From Meghimatium bilineatum (taxonomy: Eukaryota; Mollusca; Gastropoda; Stylommatophora; Philomycidae): a stretch of 64,000 bases of DNA. Location: contig CM067317.1 of the NCBI GenBank assembly GCA_034231615.1, positions 13,743,316-13,807,315 on the forward strand, read 5' to 3'. Numbering within the stretch: the first letter of the stretch is position 1; each line of letters opens with the position of its first letter. The position numbers and the translations under genes are program-made. Below, in pieces: positions 1-11,647 of this stretch. A model generated the notes under the pieces. That model was given only the letters and a program-made list of their open reading frames with translations, was not told where the DNA came from and did not search any database.

Positions 1-365
1 ATAAAGCTAAGATATGATATATCAAGATAATTGCATAAGATCTGCGTGAAACACAACAAACTATCCTGGAGAAGTACTTGTTTTCTAGTTTATACTAGTG
101 AGTATTTGTCCAACTCGAGAAATGCCACAGAAAGTAACACTTAAGTGTGATGCATTTCTGATCCTTGTATCTAGATGTCTGTGGTACTTGCCATACAATT
201 TACCATAGAAAGACTCTAAGAGAAACAAACAACGGTCTGGAGTGGTAAGTAAAGTTTCACAGACACATATAGTGAAAAAGTGGGACGAACTCTTAATTTC
301 CTTTTGGTTTTTAGTCAAACAGTCTTCAAGAGAGAGAGAGAGAGAATAAGAAGAAAAAGTGACAG
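1..365. other. AT-rich sequence, nothing recognised
   Basis: I see no coding exon, RNA gene or repeat family here apart from a short GA run near 330-345. An open minus-strand frame crosses 85-450, but it runs into the Q1 repeat copy and has no recognisable protein character. Confidence 0.5.
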
Positions 366-530
366 TGTGTTGACAGAACACCAAAAGGGAGAAAAGAATA
401 GCAACACTGATAAGCCATGCGTGTGGTAAGAGACAACTCAGTATGTTCATGGATGAAGTTAGCTTTCATACTTCAGTAATCCAAGATTGACGCGATTTCT
501 GAATTGTAAGTCCGAAAGACGCACATACTG
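366..530 (+). repeat. Partial, degraded Q1 retroposon copy
   Basis: The stretch reading 'gggagaaaagaatagcaaca' followed by a decayed 'catgcgtgtggtaagagaca' matches the 5' half of the Q1 family (best copy 49340-49623). The middle ('gaagttagctttcatacttc', 'ccgaaagacgcacatactgc') is recognisable but worn. No (GAA) tail or target-site duplication is visible, so the copy is old or truncated. Confidence 0.6.
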
Positions 531-1243
531 CATATATAAAGATGTAAATCTGACAGTGCATTATGTTCTCCAATCTACACTCTGCTCAATTGTGAGAGTT
601 CGTGATCGAACGTAGTAGCAGAAGAAAACCTTGGAAAAGAAACAAAAACTCGGAAGCAACACAAGAGTTAGGTGGACACTTTGAATCAAGAATATAATCA
701 TGACTCAACTAAGTATAAGTTGACAGAAAATATATGCAACATCAGCGGTTCTCAACATGGGTCATATAGATATTTCTGAGCTCCACAAAAATTTGAAGTG
801 GGACCACGGCAAATAATGCTTATATAAATAAATTCCAGTAGGAAGTAGGAGGATAATAGAAAATAAGTTTTAAGACTGACGGAGTCGAATCAGGTCCATT
901 CTATCGACACCAAATCGTCTTGCAACTCAAGTAAACAGGTTTTCCGTACTTGACCAACCACATTCCTCAAACATGGATGTGATCTCGTCGCGGACATTCA
1001 AACTGTGTACTCAAGTCACCAAGAACGGACCAATCGAGACAAGGACTAACAACAACGACGAACATCCCGTACAAGTATTGAAGTCTCCACAGGAACACGA
1101 ACCTAGAACATCCGTATAGAACATCAGAATCAGTATTTTCATTTATTCTCATGCTTTCAACTTGAATTTACATGTATAAGGTATTATTTGAAGCAACATT
1201 GTCATGACTATGTTATTTATGTTTATAAGTATGACCTTAAAGT
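531..1243. other. Nothing recognised
   Basis: AT-rich sequence without a convincing ORF, RNA or repeat match to the rest of the window. Confidence 0.5.
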
Positions 1244-1255
1244 ACAAATACGGAT

Positions 1256-1533
1256 CTTCTTCTTCAGCGTTCGTTCTCAAACTCCTGCAGATTAGCAGGA
1301 TGTAGTCTGGAGAACGGAATGTGTTGTGTCATGGTTTACAGCATTGCTGCAATATCTGCGCCTTTCGGTCTGGCACATTCGACTTTAGCACGGCTTTGGG
1401 TCACTGACCCTATATGGGATGGGACAGCAAACTCTATCCCATAACCTCCTTAATCGCATTTTACGACATGCGTCGAAGGTAAACAGTGTTGCTATTCTTT
1501 GCTCCACTTTCGGACCCCGGCAACACACGGGCG
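1256..1533 (-). repeat. Q1 retroposon, minus strand, with target-site duplication
   Basis: About 280 bp matching the Q1 family in reverse orientation: it starts with the complement of the (GAA)n tail and ends at the complement of the GC-rich head near 'ccccggcaacacacgg'. It is flanked by a perfect 12-bp direct repeat, acaaatacggat, at 1244-1255 and 1534-1545. The duplication and the tail show retroposition. There is no coding capacity; ORFs on both strands within it are incidental. Confidence 0.85.
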
Positions 1534-1639
1534 ACAAATACGGATGTTCTATGTTTATCGATTGCATCTTGCGTAAAATCGTTCAAGATGGAAAAGCGGT
1601 CATAAGATGGCTCGGAAACAACAACTTAACTGACCTTCT

Positions 1640-1905
1640 TTTCTGCTGATGACACTGCAATCTTGAACTCTGCTCACCAACAAACACAAGATACAACCAA
1701 CAAGCTATGCACATTTGCAGATCAGATTGGGCTCCAGATCAACACATCCAAATAAAAAACAGGGAACTCACTAACTCATCAAATAACATCTCAGCAATCA
1801 ACCAAATACTGGAAATAAATATCCACATTTACCTACTTGGGTAGCCGAATGTCTGCAGGAGGTTGTCTGAAAGAAAAAAAAATACACGCATAGCAGTTGC
1901 ACAGG
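1640..1905 (+). pseudogene. Decayed LINE reverse transcriptase fragment
   Basis: Plus-strand translation gives an F-x-ADDTAIL block (RT catalytic ADD motif, near 1645), then a helix-like stretch ending in a GLQINTSK motif, and after a stop and frame change the thumb motif FTYLGSRMSAGG near 1830-1865. This order (ADD, then IN-x-SKT, then YLG) is standard for non-LTR retrotransposon RT. It carries stops and is non-functional. It resembles neither the RTE copy at 13169-14756 nor the RNase H LINEs closely, so it is probably a separate LINE lineage. Confidence 0.7.
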
Positions 1906-2504
1906 GCAGTTAAGGGGAGCCTCAGGGACATAATTATTTGAACAATAAACATCAATATATATTGATATAAGCTTAAAAACCCTTATTTACTTGCAAAGAA
2001 AGTCAAACAGCTTTACTGTTAGGCACCATGGAGGTCACGGAAAAAGATGTGTCCTATATAGGGGGACTGGCCAAAATAGGTTGAGAATCATTATAGAACC
2101 TGAAACCTACTTTAAAAAATGGACTATAGCATGATTGAATCATTGCTAAATATACACGACCTCCTGATCGTAAACAGAACGTACGATGAACTTAGACTGA
2201 TGCAATATATATGAATGAGTTATCTGGCTTGATCAAGGAAACAAACTAAGGCGCTTCCCGCTGAGACCTGTGAGCCATCTCTCAGCACCCACTTAGAGAG
2301 GACATAGATTAGCGTGTATGATTGTCATCGTAATCAAAATATAATCATTTTAGAAACAGTTTACTCATTTTCCCACACGATAACTCTAGGTCAAGAGTGA
2401 AATCATTACCACGTCTTGTTTACTTCACGTATCCCTTAATAAAGTCATTCTCCAGCATAACCTTGAGTGTAGACCCCGAAGAGTGTCACTTATCTTGATT
2501 GGCG
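1906..2504. other. Nothing recognised
   Basis: No supported gene or repeat. AT-rich with short homopolymer runs. Confidence 0.5.
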
Positions 2505-2600
2505 CAACTGTTAATTAGTCACTTCGCGTATACATTGTATCATTAACCAATGAAAAGAACGGAAAAATCGGATTAGAAAAGATAAGTGACGCTATATGGA
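2505..2600 (+). repeat. F-family repeat fragment
   Basis: Contains 'accaatgaaaagaacggaaa' followed by 'aagtgacgctatatgg', a weak match to the F core and to the sequence near 39960-40090. It directly abuts the 3' end of the LINE that follows. Confidence 0.4.
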
Positions 2601-2618
2601 ATATATCATCATCAGGTC

Positions 2619-2918
2619 TTAGTCTTCCCAGTGGATCTTTTGAATTCTCCGCGGTCTTGAGCAAGTTGTCCTGCCTCTTTTAGTGACATGCGCGGGCATT
2701 CTTGAATGTATTTTGTCCAACGGCGTCTTGAGTGGCCTTTGTCCCTGTTGCCTTCTATCATCCCTTCTAGTAACACTCTCCATGCCGTTGTGTTTCTTAA
2801 TGTGACCGAAAAAAACTAGCTTTTTCTTTAATATGGCGTTCAGAAGCCAGCCTTCCTGTACGTTAATTGTTCTTAACACCTCCTGGTTTGTTTTCCATGC
2901 TGTCCATGGTATTTTCAA
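2619..2918 (-). pseudogene. C-terminal domain of the RTE LINE polyprotein
   Basis: Downstream part of the LINE at 2605-5795. It shows the usual RTE C-terminal landmarks: IPWTAWKTNQEVL, then KKKLVFFGHIKKHNGME, then a basic 'RRQQGQRPLKT' stretch. It is separated from the RT core by frame breaks around 2919-3060. The region after the FGH motif normally continues to the ORF stop next to the short-repeat tail, as here. Confidence 0.8.
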
Positions 2919-3059
2919 AACTATTCTATAGCACTTTAATTCAAATTATGTTATTCTCTTGGCCATTGTTTATTTAGTGCCCATGCTTCACATCCATGTC
3001 GAGATAGGAAATACACATGTTCGTAGAAAACAGAACTTGGTTCTTATGTTAGTACCTTG

Positions 3060-3617
3060 CTATAGTTTCTTTAGCTGTTTTAGTTTTGATAGTGCCATTG
3101 CTGTTCTTCTCTTAATCTCAACTGCGCAGCCCCTTCCATTGTTTATATTAGTTCCTAAATAATCAAAATGTGTTACTTCTTCTAAATTGTAGTTCTCAAT
3201 ATTAATTTTGGGTCTTGATTTAGTTTTGTCAGTTGTCATTATTTTTGTCTTTTTCATATTTAAGAACAAGTTTTGCTGTTCGCTGAAGTTTTGGGTTGAC
3301 TTAATTATGTTCAGTAGGCTATGTTCGTTTGTTGTTAGTAGCACTGTGTCGTCTGCATATCTAATTTCTGGTATCTGCAGCCCTCCTATATTTATGGGTC
3401 TGAAATCAGGCTTCATTGTTTCTTGTCTCACGTTTCTCATTATATTTTTTGCATAGATGTTGAACAAGTATGGAGACAAGGTACAGCCTTGTCTTACTCC
3501 TTTCTGTACATTGAACCACTCTGATCTTGCACTCTTCACTTTTACCGCTGCTTGTTGGTCTTTATACAGCTCTGATATTAGTCGGGTAATGTGTTTTGGG
3601 AAGCCCATGTCGTTCAT
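3060..3617 (-). pseudogene. RTE LINE reverse transcriptase core (palm and thumb)
   Basis: An open 185-codon stretch with the RT palm: KGVRQGCTLSPYLFNIYA (motif B region), RYADDTVLL (catalytic YADD), LNMKKTKIM (motif D) and FDYLGTNINNGRG (thumb). The preceding fingers (RT 1-3, with SQASKTLLHIIMKRI and GRGTRDHIFNARMI) are in the adjacent frame at 3631-3891, separated by a frameshift near 3620. No Met context is expected because this is the interior of a polyprotein. Confidence 0.88.
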
Positions 3618-3630
3618 TATTTCCCATAAA

Positions 3631-3891
3631 TTAGATGATTGACACAGTCAAATGCTTTGTATAGTCCATGAAGCTTTCGTGTAATTCGATGTTATACTCT
3701 CTATATTTCTCTATGATCATCCTCGCGTTAAATATATGATCTCTCGTGCCTCTGCCAGTTCTGAACCATGCCTGCGCTTCGTGGATCTCAACTTCCATCA
3801 TATTATGTATTCTTTTCATTATAATGTGCAGTAGTGTTTTACTGGCTTGGCTAATCAAGGCGATAGAACTATAATTTAAACATATTTGCAA
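3631..3891 (-). pseudogene. RTE LINE reverse transcriptase fingers
   Basis: Holds the RT segment preceding the palm of the LINE at 2605-5795: a decayed 'SIALISQASKTLLHIIMKRI' (fingers), then GRGTRDHIFNARMIIEKY, then DYTKHL, a decayed form of the catalytic DYTKAFD motif A (the aligned AFD has become HL). Motif A is therefore already broken in addition to the frameshift that follows. Confidence 0.8.
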
Positions 3892-5058
3892 ATCACCGCT
3901 TTTGAGTATTGGTATGTATACAGAACGTTTCCAGTCCCTCGGCCAAGTTTCCGTTCTCCAGATCTTATTGCATAGCTGATAAAAGATATTAACACTGCTT
4001 TCGCCCCCAGCTTAAATCATTTCAGCTGGTCTGTTGTCACAACCTGCTGCTTTTTCTTTCTTCAAACTGTGAATTGCTGATCTAATTTCTTCTATTGAAA
4101 ACTCTGGTTCTTATGTATTTCTGTCTGAGTTTATGTGGTGCCCTATGTCATTTTGTGGTGGCTCTGTGTACATCTATTCACAATATTCTTTCCCCCTTTC
4201 TAGAATGTCACATTGCGTTAAGGGTGTTTCCTGATTTGTCTTTGATGACTCGCATAGATGTTTTATATGCTTTGTGTTCTTTGTGGTATTTGCTGCGAGA
4301 AACATGTCTTTCGTTTTTCCTTCTTCGTACAGATCCTCTATGTTTTTGCAGGAGTCCTTGACAAATTGAAGTGTATCCTTTTTTATTAGTCTGTTTATTT
4401 CCCTCGTGAGTTTAATGCATGGCTGTTGTTGTTGTTGTTGTTAGGCTTGACTTTCCTTCTTTCTTCCACTAGCTTCATGGTAGTGTCCGTTATATACATT
4501 TGTTTTTTCTTTATTTTCTTAGATATATATTTGTATGCACCATGTATGCAAATCTCTTTAATCTTGTTGGTTACCTCTTCCACTGGTGATCTCTCTTGTC
4601 CCTCTAATAAGGCTTCGATTCTGATGATAATTTTTATGTTGTGTTCTATTGGAATGTTTGAGCAGTCGAAGTTGACTGTTGCTTTACCTCTGACATTTTT
4701 AAGTTTCTGTTTGAATTTAGCTACTAATAGTTCATGGTCAGAGTTGCAGTCTGCCCCTGGGAGTATGTTACATGCTGAGATGCTGGATTTTCATCTTTGC
4801 TGAATCATTATATAATCGATTTGGTTATACCCTCTGGTGAACTCCAGGTATACAGTTGTCAAGGGTGTTGTGTTAAGGGTGTTGTAATACTAAGTTGTTT
4901 TCTAAACATAATTGAATTAGTGTTTCCCCTTGATCGTTTCTTTCTCCCAAACCGAACTTCCTTCACATTAAGCTCGTGTACTAGTCTACTTTCTTCAACT
5001 TTGGCGTTAAAATCGCCCATAATTATCAATATGTCGTACTTGTTCGTTTTATCAATTG

Positions 5059-5604
5059 TTACCTGTAGCTGATCATAAAATGTATCGATTTAATGAATTT
5101 CTGCTGTTGAAGTTGGTGCATAAACCTGTATAATTGTAATGTTTCTTTTCTGTGATTGTATTCTCTACTGTTGAAGTTGGCGCATAAACCTGTATAATTG
5201 TAATGTTTCTTTTCTGTGATTGTATTCTCTACTGTTGAAGTTGGTGCATAAACCTGTATAATTGTAATGTTTCTTTTCTGTGATTGTATTCTCTGCTGTT
5301 GAAGTTGGTGCATAAACCTGTATAATTGTAATGTTTCTTTTCTATGATTGTATTCTCTACTGTTGAAGTTGGTGCATAAACCTGTATAATTGTAATGTTT
5401 CTTTTCTGTGATTGTATTCTCTGCTGTTGAAGTTGGTGTATAAACCTGTATAATTGTAATGTTTCTTTTCTGTGGTTGTATTCTGATACTGATGATGAGA
5501 TCACTGATTGGATTATACCCTAACACGGACGAACTCGACGTCTTAGCAATTATAAAGCCTACCCCACTATGACCTGCTTTCTCACTTCCTGAGAATATGA
5601 ACAC
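5059..5604 (-). pseudogene. RTE LINE endonuclease segment expanded by a 64-bp repeat
   Basis: Endonuclease region of the LINE at 2605-5795. It begins GEVFIFSGSEKAGHSGVGF and then repeats the block containing RNITIIQVYAPTSTAE. Six tandem copies of a 64-bp unit occupy 5104-5487. Because 64 is not a multiple of three, successive copies are read in different frames, yet all stay open over this stretch. The extra copies must disrupt the endonuclease fold, so the protein is certainly non-functional. Confidence 0.85.
5104..5487. repeat. 64-bp minisatellite, six copies, inside a LINE
   Basis: The unit starts 'ctgttgaagttggtgcataa' at 5104, 5168, 5232, 5296, 5360 and 5424. Copies differ at only one to three positions. 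The single-copy ancestor is the LINE endonuclease codons around QVYAPT. Confidence 0.95.
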
Positions 5605-5795
5605 TTCACCGGTTGCTAGGTTAAGATAACCCTTGCCTGGCCGTCAATGTTCTGATATGCCTAGTATTTCTGTTTGTAATCGTTTCATTTCTTTCACTAT
5701 AATGTATATTTGTCGTGATACATGCTTCTCACATTTCATGTCCCTAACTTGATACTACTTTTGTTCTTGTTTAGGCCTACTATGTTACTTGTGTT

Positions 5796-6627
5796 ACTAC
5801 TACTACTGTCATGGCTGCTTTTTCTGGTTGCAACCCGCTTTACTAGATTGTGATTTTACATGATGGTAATACTTAAACAACACTCGCTAATTCCAATACA
5901 AATTATTCACTACATCTATAGAAAATTTCTTTGCACTATACTCCTGTAGTTTGCCGTTGCTTTCAGAAGGAACATCCGATTTAAACTGACACCGAGGAAA
6001 ACACATGCATTCTCATACCCCATTTTGGCCGGAAGTCCTTATATGGAATATATGCACAGACTATTATGAAAAAGGACTTGCCTTACCAAGATATTTTTCA
6101 GATTATAAGTACTTTACAACTGGTTTCACAATTTGGTTGAAAAAGAAATCGGCTAGGCTACTAGATACAGTACAAAATATATACATATACATTCATATGT
6201 ACGTCTATGTGATTTGATGGATACGTTTATTTTAAAAAAAATTTTCAGAAGCGAATATTTAAACGTATAATGTAACGACAACTGTATTATTTTTTTTATA
6301 CATGTACAACAAAAAAAAAAGCCATTGTCTTTTTGATCGAACACAGGACACAATAGTCAGTCATGTCAAAACAATGTTGTTGTTTTTTCACTACACCACC
6401 ACTACTGTATGTATGCGTGGGTAAAATAGTATTTATATAGAAATCTTGCAGTGTAGCAAGGAATGTCAACGTCAATGCGGTAGTAACGCAAGACGGATAA
6501 GGCCAAGAGAGTATGATGTCATTGGGAGATTATTACATCAATTCTGGATCCATATCAATTTTGGACAGTAATTATCAACGTTTTAAGATTTTTCATACAG
6601 ACTACGGGAAAGATTATGAGACCCAAA
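5796..6627. other. Nothing recognised
   Basis: AT-rich sequence with T and A homopolymers near 6230-6320. No coding or repeat assignment. Confidence 0.5.
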
Positions 6628-7497
<870 letters not shown>

Positions 7498-7784
7498 GTC
7501 ATATACTCGTGTGTATACTAGCTGTAATACTATGCAACGACCATGTGAACATATACGTATGTTTGAGTTACATTGTACTTCAACCGTGACTGTCATGAAT
7601 ACTCTTCTAGAATAGGAGTATTGTAGGATCATCGACCTGTGCATGTTTACATGTTGTTCTTCAGGAGACAATACTGGAAATTATAAAGGAATGTATAATT
7701 TTCTTCTCGATATTAGAGAAATATTTGCATCCAACTCTCCTTCTAATGTGTTTGTTCACTAACTTTTGTATAGTAACAGTATGT
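7498..7784. other. Nothing recognised
   Basis: Unique-looking AT-rich sequence; no gene or repeat assignment. Confidence 0.45.
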
Positions 7785-8065
7785 ACCCCGAAGAAGAGGA
7801 TTCTACTACACCACGATTCACAGACAACCACTGCACTTTTAGCTCAGACATATCTGGCTACAGCATGGCTTGCGGGTTTCTTGGAATCCCTAGAGGACGG
7901 AACATCAAACTCCAAACCAAAACATTATTACCGGTCTCCCACACCATCATTGCTCGTCCCTCACAACTTCATTGCTCGTCCTCCACAACTTCATTGCTCG
8001 TCTCCCATAACATGTGTGGTAGGTAACTGTGTCGCTATTCTTTGCTCCCATTTTTGGAATGGCGA
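7785..8065 (-). repeat. Heavily degraded Q1 copy with an internal 22-23 bp tandem
   Basis: Minus-strand Q1 landmarks remain: 'ccccgaagaagagga', 'cagcatggcttgcgggtt', and 'gctattctttgctccca' at the far end. In the middle, 'cacaacttcattgctcgtc' is repeated about three times (7955-8003), a local expansion not seen in other copies. Confidence 0.55.
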
Positions 8066-9054
8066 ACGACTCAGGTTTTCATCAGTCATATAGAAAAGAT
8101 ATTCTCGTAGCTTGTGGGTTTTATTTTGTGCAAATTAGGTCTTTCATGCAAGCTGAATTAAATTCTAGTCATCTATGTACTATTTCAATGTACATCCTCA
8201 TTATGTCATTCTTATGACTGACCATATATATATATATAGGCTGTATATCTATATTAAGAAATATACCACAATAGAACTATTATAAGTAATTGTACACAGG
8301 TTGGTAATCTAGTTGAACCATTAAGTTTATAGTAGGAACCTTTAGAAGATCAATTTATGGAAATATGTATATATAGTATCATATTGCAGGAAAAAATGTT
8401 TCTTGCATAAATATTGATGGTATTTATGTTAACAATTGGCCTTAAAAAAGAAGTACGCACGAATATAGGGCCTACATCGTAGATCCTGTTCACACTTTTA
8501 AAGAAATTTTCTCTAGTTGTTATGATTTAGTAGATTTATCCCTCGTTACAAAATGTTTATTGACCGTCAACAATGCGATACGCGTGTATTCGATCTTCAC
8601 GCTACGCACTGAGCCCCCGCCCTCTTGGATTACTCAGGGTGGCGTGGTTGGGAGCTCAGTACATATCGCGCAGACCTCTGTTCCATCAGCAGATTTAGCA
8701 ACTTTTAAATCTCCGATTACATTAGCAGTTTTGTTGTTTAGTGACGTCAAGAATCTATATTAAATTACGTATAATATTAACAAGTTGGAATATTTCGTGT
8801 CGCATATTTCGGATAATAAGTAGACCCTAGTCCATGTAAAGAACCAATTTTTGTTTTACAAATCACAATATAAACGTGTTTAATCATACAGAGGCCATTG
8901 CATAGGCCTTAACTCATTGTCTGTTTATGATAGCTAGCAAATGACGGGCGGCAAGACATATCTAAAGCTTTTAGCTACTGATAATTGGGTATTTAAGATC
9001 TTGCTGAAATCAAAAGCAAAAGTCGCATATCCCTTACTAAATATAACGATAAAA
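8066..9054. other. Nothing recognised
   Basis: Mostly AT-rich. A GC-richer island at about 8565-8700 contains 'gagcccccgccctcttgg' but no recognisable exon. Confidence 0.45.
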
Positions 9055-9245
9055 AAAAATTGGTAGCATATTCTATCCAGGACGTAGTTATCAACCCAGC
9101 ATTTGTTGGCTGTGGTGATTTTCTAGGCGTTCAGTAGGTTGCCATTGCTTTCTGAACGGTCCGGATGCACAATTGGTGAGGAACGAACTCGTTACCTTTG
9201 TCGTCACAGACGCGCTCTGTACCACTTCGCCACAGAGCTGGACAT
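9055..9245 (-). repeat. tRNA-derived SINE (family S5), minus strand
   Basis: Read on the minus strand, it starts with a tRNA-like head: 'gctctgtggcgaagtggtac' (A-box region), then 'gtaacgagttcgttcctc' (B-box region), followed by a body 'cagaaagcaatggcaaccta' and an end 'ggatagaatatgctaccaat'. The body recurs at 44018-44145 and, more diverged, at 32038-32225. The head is tRNA-derived but too divergent to be a functional tRNA gene. Confidence 0.75.
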
Positions 9246-10275
9246 TTTGATGATATGATTTTGACAATATAACGATATGTAGACTATATTAAAAAAGAAG
9301 GTTGAATCCTAGTTTAGGTCACCGTTGTGCTATAAATAGTACACTGTTGTCACGGAGTTCTGTGTAACACCAATGAAATTAATGGCTGCCGTGACGTCAT
9401 CTCCCGACAATCACTGAGTTCAAATCTAGACACAGACGAAATTATTATCATACTTTGTTTCTTTTCATTTTATATAATTTTTAAAATTTTCTTATTATTC
9501 GTGATGAGCGATCAGTATTTCTGCGCGCTATACACGGAGCGAGGTGCGAGCATACATTAGAAATATTATTTCGAATCCTAACCCTATTCTAAGTACTGAG
9601 TACGTTAGCCAAATCACACAACAAAGGTCAGAAAATACCTCGAAAGTAGATTAAAGGTCACAGTGGAGAATCAAACTAGGATTCAGCCAAAAAGAACAAC
9701 TAAAAATACCAATACATCTATGTATAAATAGTTTCACAGATACGCTTGATAGATAAAAAGATGTAAATTATGATTTGCCGGCTTTATTTTAAAAAAGGAA
9801 CAAAAACACATGAATAAATCAAAATTTTTTGGCTGAGTTACGTTGGGATGGTCCTAGATTTAAGAGGTAATTTATTTACAAGTAAAATGTCAATACTACA
9901 TTTTCCCGACATGCCCTACTTTTATAAAGTTCATAATAATAGTTGCATCAAAATTATCATCACAATATATGTTTATATTTGAAAACGTAGATCAAAGTCA
10001 TTTGGAGGCATATCAAGATTATATCGCGTCTATTCTATCTGTAGTTTTTTTGGGGTGGGGGAGGAGGGGGAAATAGGATTGGGGGGGGGGGTGTTTTGCT
10101 GGCTACTTTCAACGTATTTATTAAAAATATTTATGAAATTTTTTGTGTGCATTTCCTAACGGCAACGGTTATGTTCGTACATTCTGCTTAATATTACATG
10201 CCGAAAGTGTCTATAGAAAAAAAATTCTATTTAATGTTAATATTTTAGACGGTGTTTTCATATTCATACACTGTC
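9246..10275. other. Nothing recognised; contains a poly-G tract
   Basis: No gene. A G-rich tract lies at about 10053-10093, including an uninterrupted run of about twelve G. Confidence 0.5.
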
Positions 10276-10560
10276 TGTCTCGTTACTTAGCAACATATAT
10301 TCTCCGTCTCGTTACTTAGCAACATACACTTTTCGCCACGTTACTTAGCAACATACACTCTGCATCTCGTTACTTAGCAACATACACTTTCCGTCTCGTT
10401 ACTTAGCAACATACACTTTCCGTCTCGTTACTTAGCAACATACACTTTCCGTCTCGTTACTTAGCAACATACACTTTCCGTCTCGTTACTTAGCAACATA
10501 CACTTTCCGTCTCGTTACTGTACACTTTGCGACTCGTTACTTAGCAGCACATACTATCTA
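10276..10560. repeat. 29-bp minisatellite, about 9-10 copies
   Basis: The unit 'cgttacttagcaacatacac' plus 'tttccgtct' recurs at 10281, 10310, 10339, 10368 and onward every 29 bp. The central copies are nearly identical, with degenerate edges and a shortened unit near 10513-10533. Confidence 0.95.
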
Positions 10561-10968
10561 TCCCACGACCATCTTCAATACTGGTCGTGATACAACTCAT
10601 CATTTAGCAACACACACTGTTTTGGGGTGTTCTTTCCCATATTATTTGCAGCAATGTCGTCCATTACTACTTATTACGTGTCGTTATGTCACACACACGC
10701 ATATTATCTATATAATTGAAGCTTATATCACTAGCCCCTTCGTCACGCAGAATGGCATGCAACCAAAACGTCTGTTGATTTTTTTGGTATCCACAACTGT
10801 CGCCAGGGCAAACAGTATATAAATATTTGATCAGATAACGTGTCAAACAGCAAGTTTATTGTGAATGATTCTCTTTGTGAACACATAAATCTAACCGAAA
10901 AATTTTTCCGGATTAAAATTAAAATAACTCGAATGTTATAGTCTCTATGTGGGCGGTAATGTGTGTGT

Positions 10969-11000
<32 letters not shown>

Positions 11001-11243
11001 AAGGGAAAGAATCTGAAGAAAATGTAAATGGTAATTTATAGGTTGAAGGTTATAAATTCGTGTGTATATGTATGTAGGACAGCGTATTGCAAATTTGTGA
11101 CTGCGAATGTGTAGAAGTGTATGTGTGTTCTTGCGATGCGAAAACATGCAAGTGTGTGCGCGTATGACAAGATTGTTATCTGTTCATGATGTCCCCTATA
11201 ATGACACATATATTACGCTGAATGTGCCTCCTCTAGTCTGTAA
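10561..11243. other. No gene; (TG)n microsatellite near 10958-11000
   Basis: A TG run with one GAG interruption lies around 10958-11000. The minus-strand ORF across it is a repeat artefact. Nothing else is recognised. Confidence 0.55.
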
Positions 11244-11505
11244 TTTATGGAGACTGAAAAGGGAGCAAATAATATCAACACTGTGACATGTCATGTATGT
11301 CGTAAGAGGCGGCTAAGGACGTTTGGGGTGTGAAGTTGGCTGATACGTCGCATAGCTCAAAGTCGTTTAAAAGCTACGATGTAGTCTGACATTGTGCCGA
11401 AAAGGACACACATCGCAGTCAAGCTGTACACCATGCCACTTCGAATTTCCCTCTCTGTACTACATCCTGCTAAAACCAGGAATTGAAAACGAAGGCAGAT
11501 ATTTC
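11244..11505 (+). repeat. Degraded Q1 copy, plus strand
   Basis: Plus-strand Q1 order is preserved: 'aagggagcaaataatatcaa', 'catgtatgtcgtaagaggcg', 'tgtgccgaaaaggacacaca', 'ctacatcctgctaaaaccag', 'attgaaaacgaaggcag'. Divergence is high and no (GAA) tail remains. Confidence 0.7.
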
Positions 11506-11647
11506 GTTGATTTAGTGACAAAGAATTACGTCGCTCGGTACTACAACAGTCCAGTAGTAACTAGCAAATGTAGGTTTATAGTATATATTACCAACAATTG
11601 CGGGCGGTGACCTTTCTCAATGGGGACTAGATCTTTTTATTATGGAG

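Larger units (their letters stand above)
2605..5795 (-). mobile_element. RTE-clade LINE, nearly full length, inactivated
   Basis: A 3.2-kb minus-strand non-LTR retrotransposon. From its 5' end it encodes an AP-type endonuclease with every expected motif in order: GT-x-NVRS (near 5735), EILGISE (near 5660), IIQVYAPT, IIMGDFNAK (5003-5042) and SDHELLVA (4727-4772). RT follows with QGVRQGCTLSP and RYADDTVLL (about 3346-3362), then the C-terminal KLVFFGHI block at about 2800. The 3' end is a GATGATGATA tail at 2605, typical of RTE elements. Stops, frameshifts and a 64-bp tandem expansion inside the endonuclease (5104-5487) make it dead. A TGA replaces the Trp of the GTWNVRS motif. No target-site duplication was found. 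Confidence 0.9.

Noticed and set aside
85-450. 121-codon minus-strand open frame
   Set aside because: It overlaps a Q1 repeat copy and a GA run, has no domain character and no splice or promoter support.
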